In this document: positions 24,175 to 35,700 of the stretch, one piece after another
Layout: each line of letters begins with the position of its first letter
How positions within the stretch are numbered: position 1 is the stretch's first letter
Assembly: GCA_029449235.1 (NCBI GenBank)
Contig: JANATG010000001.1
Location: 806,001-870,000, forward strand
Direction: 5' to 3'
Source: Linnemannia schmuckeri
Lineage: Eukaryota > Mortierellomycota > Mortierellomycetes > Mortierellales > Mortierellaceae
Length of the DNA stretch: 64,000 nt
The notes under the pieces: generated by a model
Database searches by the model: none
What the model saw: only the letters and a program-made list of their open reading frames with translations
What the model was told of the DNA's origin: nothing
Position numbers and translations under genes: made by a program

Positions 24175-27100
24175 ATGGCCACACCTCTCTCTCCAGTCAT
24201 CGACTGTACCGACTTTGTAGCAGCAGAAGGCCGCTATGAACTTCTTCAGGATATGTATTTGGAGCAGGTCCTGCCCCACCCAGTAATCCCCACCCATGTA
24301 TCGTCTGTCTCTGTCAAGTACAAGGATTACTTCAACTACAGCAACAACGCAGCCCACAATGGTGCAAGAGCCCACCATGACAAACAGACCAGCGCCGACT
24401 CGACTCTGTCAAACTCGAATATCGATCGTCTCGAGGAGCGACTCAAGGATTTCAAACTCAGGGATGAACGGTCTGGCGATACCGACGATGCCTCTGCCCG
24501 GGTTAACGGTGCTGCTAGTGGAGATACTCACTCGAAAAACTTACATGGCAACCTTGTCGACCTGTCCCTCTACCAGGACGACTCGAGCGGATACAAGACT
24601 CCTCGTAGTGGGATGATGTCTCCAGGACTCCCTCACGTCCAGACACCCGGCCCTCCGCCATTGAAAGACTCGAGCGGCTCGAACCGACACTCAGACCCTT
24701 ACGCTCAGTATGGACCGCCTCCCTCGATGCCCCATCAGTATCAGCAACATCAAGAAAAGCCCTCAAGTTTCAGGTCTTTAAGCAGAGCGAACAGTCATTA
24801 CTCACAGGACGAAGGCTCCCAGTCCCCGTCGGCTGCAAGTAGTTCAGCAGGATTTTCGTCCCTCTTTGGCGGCAAGCGCAAGAAGCCCAAGAATAACATT
24901 GCCAAGACCAATTCGACCTTTGTCTCCAAGATTACAACTAACGAGAACCTGGCCAAGATCCTGGCGAACCGAATGAACGAAGACGTCTACCTCTTCTGGA
25001 ACACAGGAAGGACCTTTACTTGGAGCGACTTGAACCAGAAACCAAATGTAAGCAATTTTTTTCTTGGGAATGATTTTTGTGTGGAATGTTTTGATCTAGA
25101 GAACTATGGGGCGAGAAGAGGAGGAGGGAGAATAACAAACACAAAACAACTTACCAACAAATCACGCATCATGTGCTTATACCTGTAGGAGCCATTGTCA
25201 CACATTACATTCTCAAAAGCCTTCCCGACTTCGCACGATGTCAATGTCTTGACAAGGAGCTGTGACCATCTGGATGTGATCATTGGATTCTCGACTGGCG
25301 ACGTTATTTGGTTTGACCCTCTCTGCAACAAATACTACCGCCTCAACAAGCAGGTATTGCATCTCGTCTACTTTGCATTAGAGTAAGAGATAGGATCTCA
25401 GAATTTATCATTAATTTTCGTGCATTCGTTCTTTTCTACAGGGTACTATCAAAGACAGCCCGGTTGCAATGATCAAGTGGCTCCCAGGATCAGAGAGCCA
25501 GTTTATGGTTGCATTCCAGGATGGAAGTATAGTGATCATGGACAAAGAGAGAGACGACCAGCAATTCACGGCCCATCCTCCTACCAGTGACACAATGTAG
25601 GTCCTATGGGCGTAATTATGCATGATACTGCTTATACTTTCCAAGTTTTCTGAATGCACAGTACTAATTCATTTAGCACTCGTATCATTAATTTCATATC
25701 AGGTTTCACGTCACCCATCCAAAACACGGCAAGCACAATCCCATTTCTCACTGGCAGGTCAGCAAGAAGCCCATCACAGGTAACGCCCACAAGATCGACT
25801 CGATGTGCTTGCCGTGTGCAGCGTGCGCGTTTTCCTTTCATTTGTTACTAACATTCTACTTCGTCTACTTGAACATCAGCGTTCGCCTTCTCCCCGGACC
25901 TTCAACATGTGGCAGTGGTTGCAATGGACGGAGCATTGCGGATAGTCGATTTCCACCAGGAGAGATTACTGGACACGTTCTCCGCATACTTTGGAGCCCT
26001 CACTTGTGTCTGCTGGAGTCCAGATGGCAAATATGTCTTGGTAAAGCCGAAGCTGATGCCGCTGTGCCTCGACTATATTTGATATCAAGTATCAGATATC
26101 GTGAAACTTTTGGAACTAATTATAGACCATTTAATCTCTCATTTAGACTGGAGGACAAGATGATCTGGTGACGATTTGGTCATTCAAGGACCAACGTATT
26201 GTGGCACGCTGTCAGGGACACCAGTCCTATGTCACAGGAGTTGCCTTTGACCCATGGAGATGCGACGAACGCAACTATCGATTCGGAAGTGTTGGCGAGG
26301 ATGCTAAACTTTTGCTCTGGGACTTTAGTGTCGGGGCACTTCACAAGCCCAAGGCTGTAAGTAGAACATCTCATCACTTTGTCTTTGCAGTATGTCATGA
26401 GAATGGTGGTAACTAATGTGTGTTCTTTTTATTTTGTACAACATTTAGGCTGTGATGCAGAGGAGAGGAAGCACGGCGACGGTCTCTGGAATGGCAGCAA
26501 CGGCAAGTGGTTCTGGAAGCTATAAACCTGGACATGGCAAAAAAGGAAGCATCAACAGTTTACGCGGCGTTGGCGGCCACAGCTTATTCTCGGGACATCA
26601 TACCGACAAGTCTTCGGTGTCACAGGTGGCACCCGTCATCGCAGAGGAGGCAGGATTGGAACTTGCCAATGGAAACGGCGACACCTCTTCGACGACATCC
26701 TCTACTCGACATAGCAGCGTGCACGAGAACGGCAACTCCCAACAACATACTCATCAGCTTTCGCCTAGCAAAGACGCTGAGAATGTGTCGATAGGAGATG
26801 CGTCGTCAACTCGTTCGTCGGGCCATTCGTCGATCCTGACATCAGATGGTGGCAACGGTGGGCGTGCAGCTTCTACTCTAGGCGTTGTGTCGGGGACAGC
26901 ATCGACCATGACTTCTACATCTGCGGTTACTGCACAGGAGACTGTCGATGTGGATCCATCAAGCCCCGTGTACAAGAAGGTCGCCCGTGCTCGTACGCTA
27001 CCTCACCTCAGTCTTAAACACACTTACTCATTCAACTCTGACAAAAATAGCGGTAATGGCAATGACAACGGTAATGGTCAACAGCAGGACGACCGTCAAT

Positions 27101-27390
27101 CACACAAATCGGGACATGGATTCTCGTCGCTTTTCCGTCAGCAGCACAAAGCTCATGGAGGGGTTGTACAGGGGATGCAGGTGGTTCGACCTCCCGAGCC
27201 ACGGTCGCATGTGGCCATGTTGCAGCCCCTGATGGCTAAAGGAATCCATCAGGAACCGTTGGCGGGAATCACATTCCGTGAAGATGCTATCATGACAAGT
27301 GATCGACGAGGGCATATCAAGGTCTGGAAGCGGCCTCCTCCACTTCCTCACCAACAGCCTCTTCCACCACCATCACATCGCTCGAAATAG
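24175..27390 (+). CDS. CreC/WDR20-type WD-repeat protein
   Basis: Predicted scaffold and activator of a CreB/USP12-USP46-type deubiquitinase; in Aspergillus CreC acts in carbon catabolite repression. Seven exons: 24175-25047, 25189-25353, 25442-25596, 25703-25779, 25880-26040, 26147-26356 and 26449-27390; 860 residues. The N-terminal 250 residues are Ser/Pro-rich and disordered. The WD core begins near FVSKITTNENLAKIL and includes IIGFSTGDVIWFDP, VAMIKWLPGSESQFMVAFQDG, AFAFSPDLQHVAVVAMDGAL, TCVCWSPDGKYV, LTGGQDDLVTIWSF and GEDAKLLLWDF. A long Ser/His/Gln-rich insert (about residues 550-790) precedes a final blade ending GHIKVWKRPPP, the arrangement typical of this family. All junctions keep frame and restore blade motifs. 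Confidence 0.88.
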
Positions 27391-27659
27391 AGAATATACT
27401 TTTTATTTTTTAAAAAACCCTCCTCAGGTGTGAGTTTGAAGGTGAATAAGTTTTATGGCTACGGATGAAACTTAGTTGAGCGTTCGTTGTGCTTTTATTG
27501 TAATGAAGCAAATCAATGGTCATGACAAGTAACATGCAGAAGGGTGGATATGTCGTAAAAAAGTTTGTTCTAGCTCGTGCTTTAGGTTTATTCATTAATG
27601 TTACAATTAGATGTGTTTATGTTGGTGGTAGAGTTTGTTGGTGTTATTGGTGATGTTTT

Positions 27660-30600
27660 CTAAGCAAAGAAGTGGGTGTTGATCCGACTCTCCTGATGAA
27701 TCAACATTTCCTGGGACTTGAACTGGTTCAACTCCAACTTGATCCGCTGAGCAATCGCAGGCGTCAATCTGTGGGCCGTGATGTTAGGATCTGACGTTCG
27801 GTCGTATTGGTCGGGCGTCCAGGTCTCGTGGATTATGGGCTGGGCAGTCGAGAAGTGGAGCTGGCGCGGTGGGCGTGGAGGTGTTAAGGGCAAAGGGGAT
27901 GGTGAGACGGAGGACCAGGATGTCGGCAAGGGGCCGCCGCTTCCGCTTCCACTGCCGCTGGATTTGCTGGTGGAGTATTGCAGAGGTGGTTGGGGTGACA
28001 TGCTGTTGCTGACACCGGTGTAGACCAAGGCTGGGTGTTGGGCCGAGGTGTAGTACAGGTGTGAGGGGAGGGGCTGCTGCATGTTGTATTGATATGGGTA
28101 AGGTAGGTACTGGTATGATTGTTGTTGTTGTTGTTGTGGTTGGATTTGATATTGTTCGTGGAAGACTTGCGACCCAGCATGGGGGTTCATAAACTGCTGA
28201 TGTTGCTGTTGGTAGTGGTGGTGATGGTGTTCAGACATGTACTGCATTTGGTGGTGATGATGATGTTGCTGTTGTTGGTTTCGTTGGAACTGCTGGTAGT
28301 GCAACTGCTGTTGGAGCTGGAGCTGTTGCTGTTGTTGGTGGTTTGCAAAGATCGCATGCTGGTGATTGCCATTGGCAGCGATTGCCCGAGGATAGGCAGA
28401 AGGTGAGGAAGGAACTGGGTGGTCCGACATCAGAGTATGATCGACCGAGAGACGGGCCACAGGTGCAGAGGTGGGAGGTGGAGGCGACGAGACGGAGGAA
28501 GCAGCTACCATCGAGTTGCGGCGACTGTTGTTTTCATAAGAGCTCCGGCGGTTGTTGGTGGTGGCGTCATAGGAACTGCGACGGTGAGGGTTGCCAATAG
28601 TGGCGGCAACAGCAGCGTAGTTTTGTTGTTGTTGCTGCTGCTTGGGGGTTGAAGCAGATGCGAGTTTGGGGGACATGTCCTTTGATGGTGAACCGCTGGA
28701 ACAGGAAATATAGGAGTCGCGTTGACGCGAACCAGTGGGTGAGAAGGTAAAGGAGCCTTCGGCAACTGCGTTACGTGAGGTACAGGGCGAAATGTTCACC
28801 AATGGATAGGTGGACGGATCATTGGCCTGAGGTGTCATGGGCTTTGTCGACACGGGGTTGACGCGTGGAGTTTGAGGAGCGATGGAGCCGTCGTATTGGA
28901 CATACCCGCCGTGGTACTGGAACTGTTGCTGTTGCTGCTGCTGATGTTGCTGCTGCTGGTGCTGGTCAAGGGTGTAGAGATCAAAGTGTCGGCCAATGTC
29001 ATATTCTTCTGAGCTAGAGTACCGGACAGAGAGACGTTGCTTGCGTTCGACCTGTGGGTAGTGGCCTTGCTGGCTTGCCTGACGACCGGCGATGATACTC
29101 TGACGGCGGTGGCGGGTAGGCCCAGTCCGTGAGTGCTCCTCTGAATTACGTCTGCTACCGTTGTTGTTGTTTACGACAGGTTCTTTTGAGAGATTGACCA
29201 AGGGCTCACCCTGGTGGTGGAGACGACGACCAGGATTGGAGATGGATCCTTGATGACGATGAATCACCTGCACCTTTCGGATCGATTGAGCTCTGACAGG
29301 TCGGTGGGTCATTGCAGACCGGAGGGGCTTGGCAGAGGACACAATTGCTGTAGTGGAGGCGTTCTCGGAATGGTTGATGGACTTCTTCTTGTTCTTCTTG
29401 CTCTGCTTGCCAAAAACACCCTGGATCTTGGACATGGTTGTCGCACCGGAGCTACTAGTCTCACTCTCAGTTACCTTGATCAACGACTCGGTAGCAGCAG
29501 CAGCAGCCTGGGCAGAGACACGGTCCTTGTCCCATGGAGGAGCCGCAAATTTGGCTTGGAGTTGTGGACCAGTCTCCAGATCATTCAAGGAATGCCTCCT
29601 TTGGAACGCCGCAGAACCTTGTGGTTGACGACCAGCGCCAGTCAATGGGCTCTCGACATTAGGAACGGACGACGATCGCTGCTGCTTCTTCTTGTTGGAC
29701 GCAGCCATGGAATCAGCATTGCGGGCATTGAAAAAGGAGGTAATACTGGCAAACGAAAGGCGCTTCTTGGACGTCCTGCTTGAAGTCGGCTCCAGGCTTA
29801 TGCGCTTTTCTGAGGGCTTGAGTGGTCCGTTGAGAGTAAGGGTCGAAGAAGGCAAAGAAGAGTTTGCAGGAGCAGGGGACACCGTTAATTGGCTGATCTC
29901 GACGGGCGAGAGAGGATGTCCATCTGGAACACCATTACCCGCGATCGTGGTAGATGGTCCGGTGATCAAGGGGGCCATTGTATGCTTGGGTTTGGGAGAG
30001 CCAGAAGGCGACATCTCTGGCGATGTGGACGGAGTACATGGGCTGAGGCCTCCTTGACCGACCGACACGGATTCTCCAGAGCTAGATGAAGAGACAGAAC
30101 TGCGGTGCTCAATTAGATGCGAAGCAGGAGGAGGGCAAAGCTCGCCTGCTGCACCAATCCCAGCACCGATACCAGCACCACCGCGACCATTCCGAAAAAG
30201 ACCCCCTTGAGCATCAATTTCGCCGTCGCGCGAGGAGGACATGGACATGATATCCTCAAGCGCTTGTGTTGAAGTGTAATAGTGATGATGCTGAAGGACG
30301 TCGACGTCTTGGTCCTTGGACGAGAAACTGCCATTGCTGCTGCTACCATTGCTGCTACCATTGCTGCTGCTGTTGCTGCCACTCATGGTCTGCTTGATAA
30401 AGACCTTACGGATCTTGGAGGCCAACGATGTCTTTTTGCGAATAGTCTTTTGTGGGACAACACCCTCTTGGGTCTGTATGGTGTGCAGCGCAGGGGCTGA
30501 TTGCGCAAAGTCGGAGAAGGAGGTGTTGGAGTGGCTGGAGGGGGAAGAAGAAGGGGGCGCCAGTGAGAGCCAGCTCTCACCTGTGGAAGAGGAATTAGAA

Positions 30601-30899
30601 GTGGATGAAAATGGAGCAGGGAGTGTGGAGGAGGAGGAAAGAGATGTTCTGCGAGCATGATTGTCAAAGGAAAGACGTGGTTCGGGATCGAGTTGGAGGG
30701 GATGGACCGACTCTTGGTCAGTTGAGAGCCTTGGACCATTGGTCAGTGCATTGGCAGCGGCGGCGGCGGAGGCAGTAGTATCTTGATCCGTCACCATGGT
30801 CAATGGTTTGAAGAGAGAGTGGTGGTAGGCAGACACATGGGTCTGCTCAAGCCCTGTGTCGGCTGAAGGTCGACGACTGCTAGCTGCGGTGCCTATCAT
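27660..30899 (-). CDS. Large disordered protein with Bni4-like C-terminus
   Basis: Function not certain. From the first ATG (MIGTAASSRR) the frame gives 1079 residues, nearly all Ser-, Gln-, His- and Asn-rich low complexity, with several polyglutamine runs of 5-9. Only the last 65 residues look conserved: RQLHFSTAQPIIHETW, then YDRTSDPN, RLTPAIAQRIKLELNQFK and a final ESRINTHFF. This resembles, from memory, the C-terminal domain of yeast Bni4, which brings the phosphatase Glc7 to the bud neck to place chitin synthase; RQLHF could be a variant RVxF PP1-docking site. The frame is open for about 40 codons before the ATG, and a possible acceptor at 30941-30942 would join it in frame to the upstream ORF on the same strand (see Part 2). 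Confidence 0.6.
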   Translation of the reverse strand: MIGTAASSRRPSADTGLEQTHVSAYHHSLFKPLTMVTDQDTTASAAAAANALTNGPRLSTDQESVHPLQLDPEPRLSFDNHARRTSLSSSSTLPAPFSSTSNSSSTGESWLSLAPPSSSPSSHSNTSFSDFAQSAPALHTIQTQEGVVPQKTIRKKTSLASKIRKVFIKQTMSGSNSSSNGSSNGSSSNGSFSSKDQDVDVLQHHHYYTSTQALEDIMSMSSSRDGEIDAQGGLFRNGRGGAGIGAGIGAAGELCPPPASHLIEHRSSVSSSSSGESVSVGQGGLSPCTPSTSPEMSPSGSPKPKHTMAPLITGPSTTIAGNGVPDGHPLSPVEISQLTVSPAPANSSLPSSTLTLNGPLKPSEKRISLEPTSSRTSKKRLSFASITSFFNARNADSMAASNKKKQQRSSSVPNVESPLTGAGRQPQGSAAFQRRHSLNDLETGPQLQAKFAAPPWDKDRVSAQAAAAATESLIKVTESETSSSGATTMSKIQGVFGKQSKKNKKKSINHSENASTTAIVSSAKPLRSAMTHRPVRAQSIRKVQVIHRHQGSISNPGRRLHHQGEPLVNLSKEPVVNNNNGSRRNSEEHSRTGPTRHRRQSIIAGRQASQQGHYPQVERKQRLSVRYSSSEEYDIGRHFDLYTLDQHQQQQHQQQQQQQFQYHGGYVQYDGSIAPQTPRVNPVSTKPMTPQANDPSTYPLVNISPCTSRNAVAEGSFTFSPTGSRQRDSYISCSSGSPSKDMSPKLASASTPKQQQQQQNYAAVAATIGNPHRRSSYDATTNNRRSSYENNSRRNSMVAASSVSSPPPPTSAPVARLSVDHTLMSDHPVPSSPSAYPRAIAANGNHQHAIFANHQQQQQLQLQQQLHYQQFQRNQQQQHHHHHQMQYMSEHHHHHYQQQHQQFMNPHAGSQVFHEQYQIQPQQQQQQSYQYLPYPYQYNMQQPLPSHLYYTSAQHPALVYTGVSNSMSPQPPLQYSTSKSSGSGSGSGGPLPTSWSSVSPSPLPLTPPRPPRQLHFSTAQPIIHETWTPDQYDRTSDPNITAHRLTPAIAQRIKLELNQFKSQEMLIHQESRINTHFFA

Positions 30900-31281
30900 G
30901 GGGCTATCGATGCCGGAAGGGGCAGTAGTGGGCAACCAAGCTAGTGTTGTTTGTTTTTGTTGTTTTTTGTTGTCCGAGCGTGATGATACGCAAGTGTGTG
31001 TGAGAGAGTTGAGTGTAGCAGGCAATTAGAGTCGGGAGGTAAGGAAAGGAGTATCAGAAAATGAAGGAGAGGAAGGGACGATAAAAAAAGGTTGTTTTTG
31101 GTTAAAGAGGGAGATTGGAAGAGAAGGAGGAAACGAACGCTTTGACCAAACAAACAAGAAAAGAGAGAGAGGGCAAAGAAGAAAGAAAATAATAAATGCA
31201 ATTAAAGCGAATACAAAAAAAAACGACATTCCAGGGCCGGACAAGCTCTCTCTTCAACTTATCCAGCTTTTCAACTCACTC

Positions 31282-32643
31282 TCACGCCCCTTTTTTTTGG
31301 TTGTGGGTAACTCCCTCTCTGGGTAACACATAAAAGGTTTTATCGGTCAACTTACATTCGGCATACTCCATAGACGACATGGGTCTGAGCTTCTTTGTAT
31401 TCGTGTCCATCGGCGCCATGGACAGGAGAGTGCCTTCGTCACTCATCGCTGCAGTATCCAAACTCCCATATCGAAGATTGTCCCGTCCGGCAGGCGGGAC
31501 CACACAGGCTGCGTGGGTCTGCTGTCCCGCATTTGTTTCTGCTGCTGCTGCAAGCATGGATGCAGAAGTAGATGTTGAATCGCATGAGGATGTGAGCGTG
31601 GTGGTGATCATGGTCTTTGTCGTGGTCGACATTGCTGTGGTTGTGTTGTTGAATTCTTTTCTTTCATCTTCATCCTTGATGTCTCCACTTCCCCCCACCT
31701 CCGCCTCCTCCTTCTTCTCCTCCACTTCCTTCTTGCCGTCCAGTTGTTGTTCTTGCATTTTTTTCTGTTGGAGATTTTTCTGCTCCAATTTCTCTTCTCT
31801 TGTGGTTGTAGAAATACCAGGGGCAATTGATACCTTCTCAGGGCTAATGGACATCAAGGATATTGTTGTAGATGGAACAGGGACAGGAGAGTTGCTGCTG
31901 CTGCTGTTGGTAAGAGTCGAGGACGACGACGATGGTGGGAGTGTCAAGAAGGGTGAAGACAAGGAAAAAGAAACACAAGGCGATAGAGGCGCGGATGAGT
32001 CCAAGAAGGCGGTTGTTGCAAGGGTCATAGATTGGAGAGGAGGAGTAGGAATAGAAATTGACCGTGTTGTTTCGACCAAAGGTGTCATCTGATTCTGTTG
32101 TTGTTGGTGTTGTGGTTGAGGTTGTGACATTAGGTTGGAGGAGGAACTCAAATTCTCCTCTACAAATCCCTGATCTACTCGGCTCCCCTGAATATGATGA
32201 CTTGACGTAAAGACGGATGGGACGTGAAGACGAGAAAACTGAACACCACCAGTACCACTCAATCGAGCAAGGTGGTTGTTACTATTGATACGAGGCACAG
32301 ACGAAGGATCTGACGTTGAGGCTGAGGCTTGATAGAGTGAAGTAATGGCTGCGCTGACCCTACCACCGATTGCAGGGCCAGTGGGAGAAGGTGTAGAGGG
32401 CGTGGAAAAGGAGGCGGGGATCGCCGAGACAAGATCGGTCTCTGAACGAATCGAATGATTGAGCTGCTGGAGATGCTTCAATGATGGTGCGACTGGATGT
32501 GCGGATGATCGATTAGGTTGAGTAGATGATGATGATGTGGCAGGAGCCTGGATCTTGGGTCCTTCAATCTTTTGACACAGCTGCTGTTGCTGCTGGTTTG
32601 AGAGAGAAGATTCCTGGGACCTGGAAGAGATCAAGTCGGTCAT
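31282..32643 (-). CDS. Ser/Thr-rich disordered ORF, possible 5' exon of the next gene
   Basis: Not recognised. From the ATG at 32643 (MTDLISSRSQ) to the stop it encodes 453 residues: Ser/Thr/Pro/Gln-rich, with a Lys/Glu coiled-coil-like stretch in the middle (EEKLEQKNLQQKKMQEQQ). An upstream in-frame ATG at 32763 only adds a translated pyrimidine-rich leader. Near the end, after MSSMEYAE, there is a canonical donor GTAAGT at 31355; beyond it the translation looks non-coding. If used with an acceptor at 30941 the protein would continue in frame into the Bni4-like ORF, giving 1522 residues. The long frame and codon pattern argue it is coding; whether it is a separate gene is open. Confidence 0.5.
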   Translation of the reverse strand: MTDLISSRSQESSLSNQQQQQLCQKIEGPKIQAPATSSSSTQPNRSSAHPVAPSLKHLQQLNHSIRSETDLVSAIPASFSTPSTPSPTGPAIGGRVSAAITSLYQASASTSDPSSVPRINSNNHLARLSGTGGVQFSRLHVPSVFTSSHHIQGSRVDQGFVEENLSSSSNLMSQPQPQHQQQQNQMTPLVETTRSISIPTPPLQSMTLATTAFLDSSAPLSPCVSFSLSSPFLTLPPSSSSSTLTNSSSSNSPVPVPSTTISLMSISPEKVSIAPGISTTTREEKLEQKNLQQKKMQEQQLDGKKEVEEKKEEAEVGGSGDIKDEDERKEFNNTTTAMSTTTKTMITTTLTSSCDSTSTSASMLAAAAETNAGQQTHAACVVPPAGRDNLRYGSLDTAAMSDEGTLLSMAPMDTNTKKLRPMSSMEYAECKLTDKTFYVLPREGVTHNQKKGA

Positions 32644-32763
32644 TATGTCAAAATTAAAAAAGGTGGATGCGTAGAACGAGAAAGACAGATAGAGGCAGAG
32701 AGAGAGAGAGATGACTGAAAAAAGGGAAAATGATATGGTTCGACTGTCCAAGATGGATACCAA

Positions 32764-35700
32764 GGAGTATAGAGCAAAAGAAGAAAGAAAAGGCTAGATC
32801 CGAGGGAACTTTAGATTAGAATTCGGATCAATGGTCAAAAGAAAGGCGCTTGTGGAGGGGAAGGGTTCGATCTGACCTTTGGGATAGGAACAAAATGAAA
32901 AGGTGAGAAGGGGGAAAGAGGGTGCAAAGGAAAATTGAAGAGGACGTGAATGTGGATGTAGGAATGGGTATAGAAGGATAGGGATGCCGGGTCGGTGCTG
33001 CGTGTGATTTTTTTCCGGGTATAATCAGGTAATTGACAAGCAGCACTTCAAGGGTACAAAAGTGGAGACAGAAAAAGGGGAGAAGGGGAGGATATGGCAC
33101 GGCGGGAAAAAATAAAGAAAAAAAAAGAAAAAAAAAAAAGAGAGAAGACAGAAGAAAAGAACAAAAAAAGGAGCTCGACAGAATGGTCAACGGTTGGTTG
33201 ATGAGGTGGTATCCGCTTAGAACTGAAGGTGAATAGAAAAGATATCGTTGCTCCCAGGCGAAAAAGAACACGACCGAACAAGAAATCTTCACCGTTTACC
33301 CCAGGAACAGCGGTCGGGGCGTGCCTTGTTTCAAAAAACAAATCGAGCCTTCTGCTTCACTGTCCTCTCACGCACTTTTTCTCTCTTCTATCTCCAGCTC
33401 TCTCAACAGACAAAAACAGACGGCAAGACGGAGAAGGGGTCCATTCATCCATCGTCCAGAGATTTCAAGGGGGCGAGAGTCCTGTTTAAGGATAACAATA
33501 TAAAGCGAACAACAAATTGGAAGGAGGATATGGATGTCTCCTCCTCCTCCTCCTCCTTCTCCCCCTTCCCCCTTGTCCTTTTTATCTGCCTGACTTGTCA
33601 CTTCTTTCTTTTTTGACTGTTCATCGCCCGGATGGCGCTCTCTGCTCTCGCCAGGGCGACCGACAGACAATTGTGTTATGTGCTCTGAATAAAACCACCA
33701 AGCGACAGTTGACTATGCTTTGTTTCTCCAAAAAAAAGTCTTTGTCAATGGTTAAATGCTCTACAAGTAAAAATTTTCAGGGGACGAGACCAAGTGAAGC
33801 ATTTACAAAAGAGAGGGAGAGGGTGTCGAGAGCGACTAAAGAGGAGCAAATGGCAATGTATGCAGAGCAAACGAGGACCTTGGGGCAAGCAATTAGCAAT
33901 ACACATGCGAGAAGGGTGGAAGCAAGTAATATGGGGTGCTATCTTAAGCAAAAGCGCCTGTGAGATGTGAAGCACTAAAATAAGGATTGACGAAGTCATA
34001 GCAACAAAGAAATGGAGGTAGAAAAAGGACAAAGGGGAGGCGAACAATGAAAAGGACATACCAATGAGATTCAAACCGTGCGGGAGAAAAAAGGGTGAGA
34101 AAGGGGGCGAATCAAGAAGGTCCATTGTCTCTTGTTTCCACCTCCTCCTGTCAACAAATATGCCAGTGTGTATTTACCTTTTTTTCTGGAAAATGGCGGC
34201 GCCTTTGAAAACATCTAGCTGGTTCAGAAAGAAGGACCAAAAAAATGGGGAACAAAAGAAAGGCAAGGACATTTTTGTAATGAACTTGAAGACTTATGAG
34301 TGGTATTCATTTCCATACGAGTTGTTGTTTGGTGATGTGCAAGTTGCAGATAGCGACATACCGAAGCCGGCACTGGAACTGACTGACCATGTTTGCAGGA
34401 GGCGCCGAGCGACAGTTACCATTGGTACGCTGTAAAGCATTTTTTTGGGTATGGCATAAAGCAGACACATGAATACGCGTGTCTTTCGATCTCTATCTGC
34501 CTTGCACTTGCAACCTGCATGGCAATTTGCCAATGCGTTGGACACAGAAGAAAAAAGATCTCATCCAGCTTGTTGAAAGAAAGAGTGCAACTGAGACACG
34601 CTGAGAGACTCGACCAATACCTATAGCCGAGCTGATCATTAGCGATGGTGATTGACCATACCGGGATTCCGGGGACGCCACCAAAATGGGGGCACAGCAT
34701 ACGCTAAAAAACGCGATACGATGGTGCTGGAGAGGGAGCAAGAACGCAAGAAAGGCAGCGAGGACTATATTAGGGAGGATACGGATGACCGAACGAGCAA
34801 TGGCATCTTTGTCCTCCTTCCCCTTCCGCCCAGTCCTACTTCGCATCATTTTCAGGTGCAATTCTATGTTGATCACTTACCCCTGCCTTTGGAACCTGCC
34901 TCCCTTCTTACCTTCCCCTTCTTCCTCTTCTTCAACTCCACTCTGTCTTTCAACCCCACTTCGCCTTATCTTTCGCTGCAACTCCACGTTGATCGCTTAT
35001 CCCTGCTTCCAAATCCTGCTCTCCTTCTCTCCCTCGTCTCTTTCGCACTTCGATCCTCACCCTCCCCCTGTCAAGCCTTCTTCGATCGTACCGAGGTCAA
35101 TAAGTCCCCTTTGACCCCTCCTTCGTAGTCCTATGTTTTTTCTTTCCTTTACGCCCCCCCCTTTTTTTTTCTTATTTTGAATAAACCTCCGGGCTGCTGA
35201 TCATCCTACGTGCCTCTTCATCCTCTCCCCTGTTTTTCTCCCGCGCTATCGTTCTTGTCCTTCGGTAGTTTATGCAACGTACATTTGAAAATACGAGTAG
35301 GATATGAACAGGCATAGGCGATACAAATGAACCGTAACAAAGAATAGTAGTAGAGGCAGGGCCGGGTCGAGTAGAGCTTGAAAAGGGACAAGAAGGATAT
35401 AAGAACAGGAAGATACAAAAAAAGGGAGTGAGTATTTGCTGACTACTGCTGCTTCTTATTTGTGTTCCTTTTAGGGTGTGGAAGGAACGATGAATAACAA
35501 AGCAATAAAAATACTCCTCGGAGGATAGAGAGCAAGAAAAGGGTTTATCGGTGTCGGCTGTTGTTTGGTTTGTCATGCAAGTCGACGGTGTGTGTGTGTG
35601 TGTGTTTACATGAATGAATGCAGCATGTCGTTGGGCGATGGGAATACAGATTGAGAACGGAGGCAACCGTTCTTTCTTTTCATCTTTCTCTTTTTTATGC

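Noticed and set aside
32828..33292. 154-codon minus frame rich in Phe, Ser and Leu
   Set aside because: Translation of a pyrimidine-rich tract; not a plausible membrane protein.
34652..35128. 158-codon plus frame spanning the 120-bp duplication
   Set aside because: Composition follows the C/T-rich sequence; no homology recognised and another frame is equally open.
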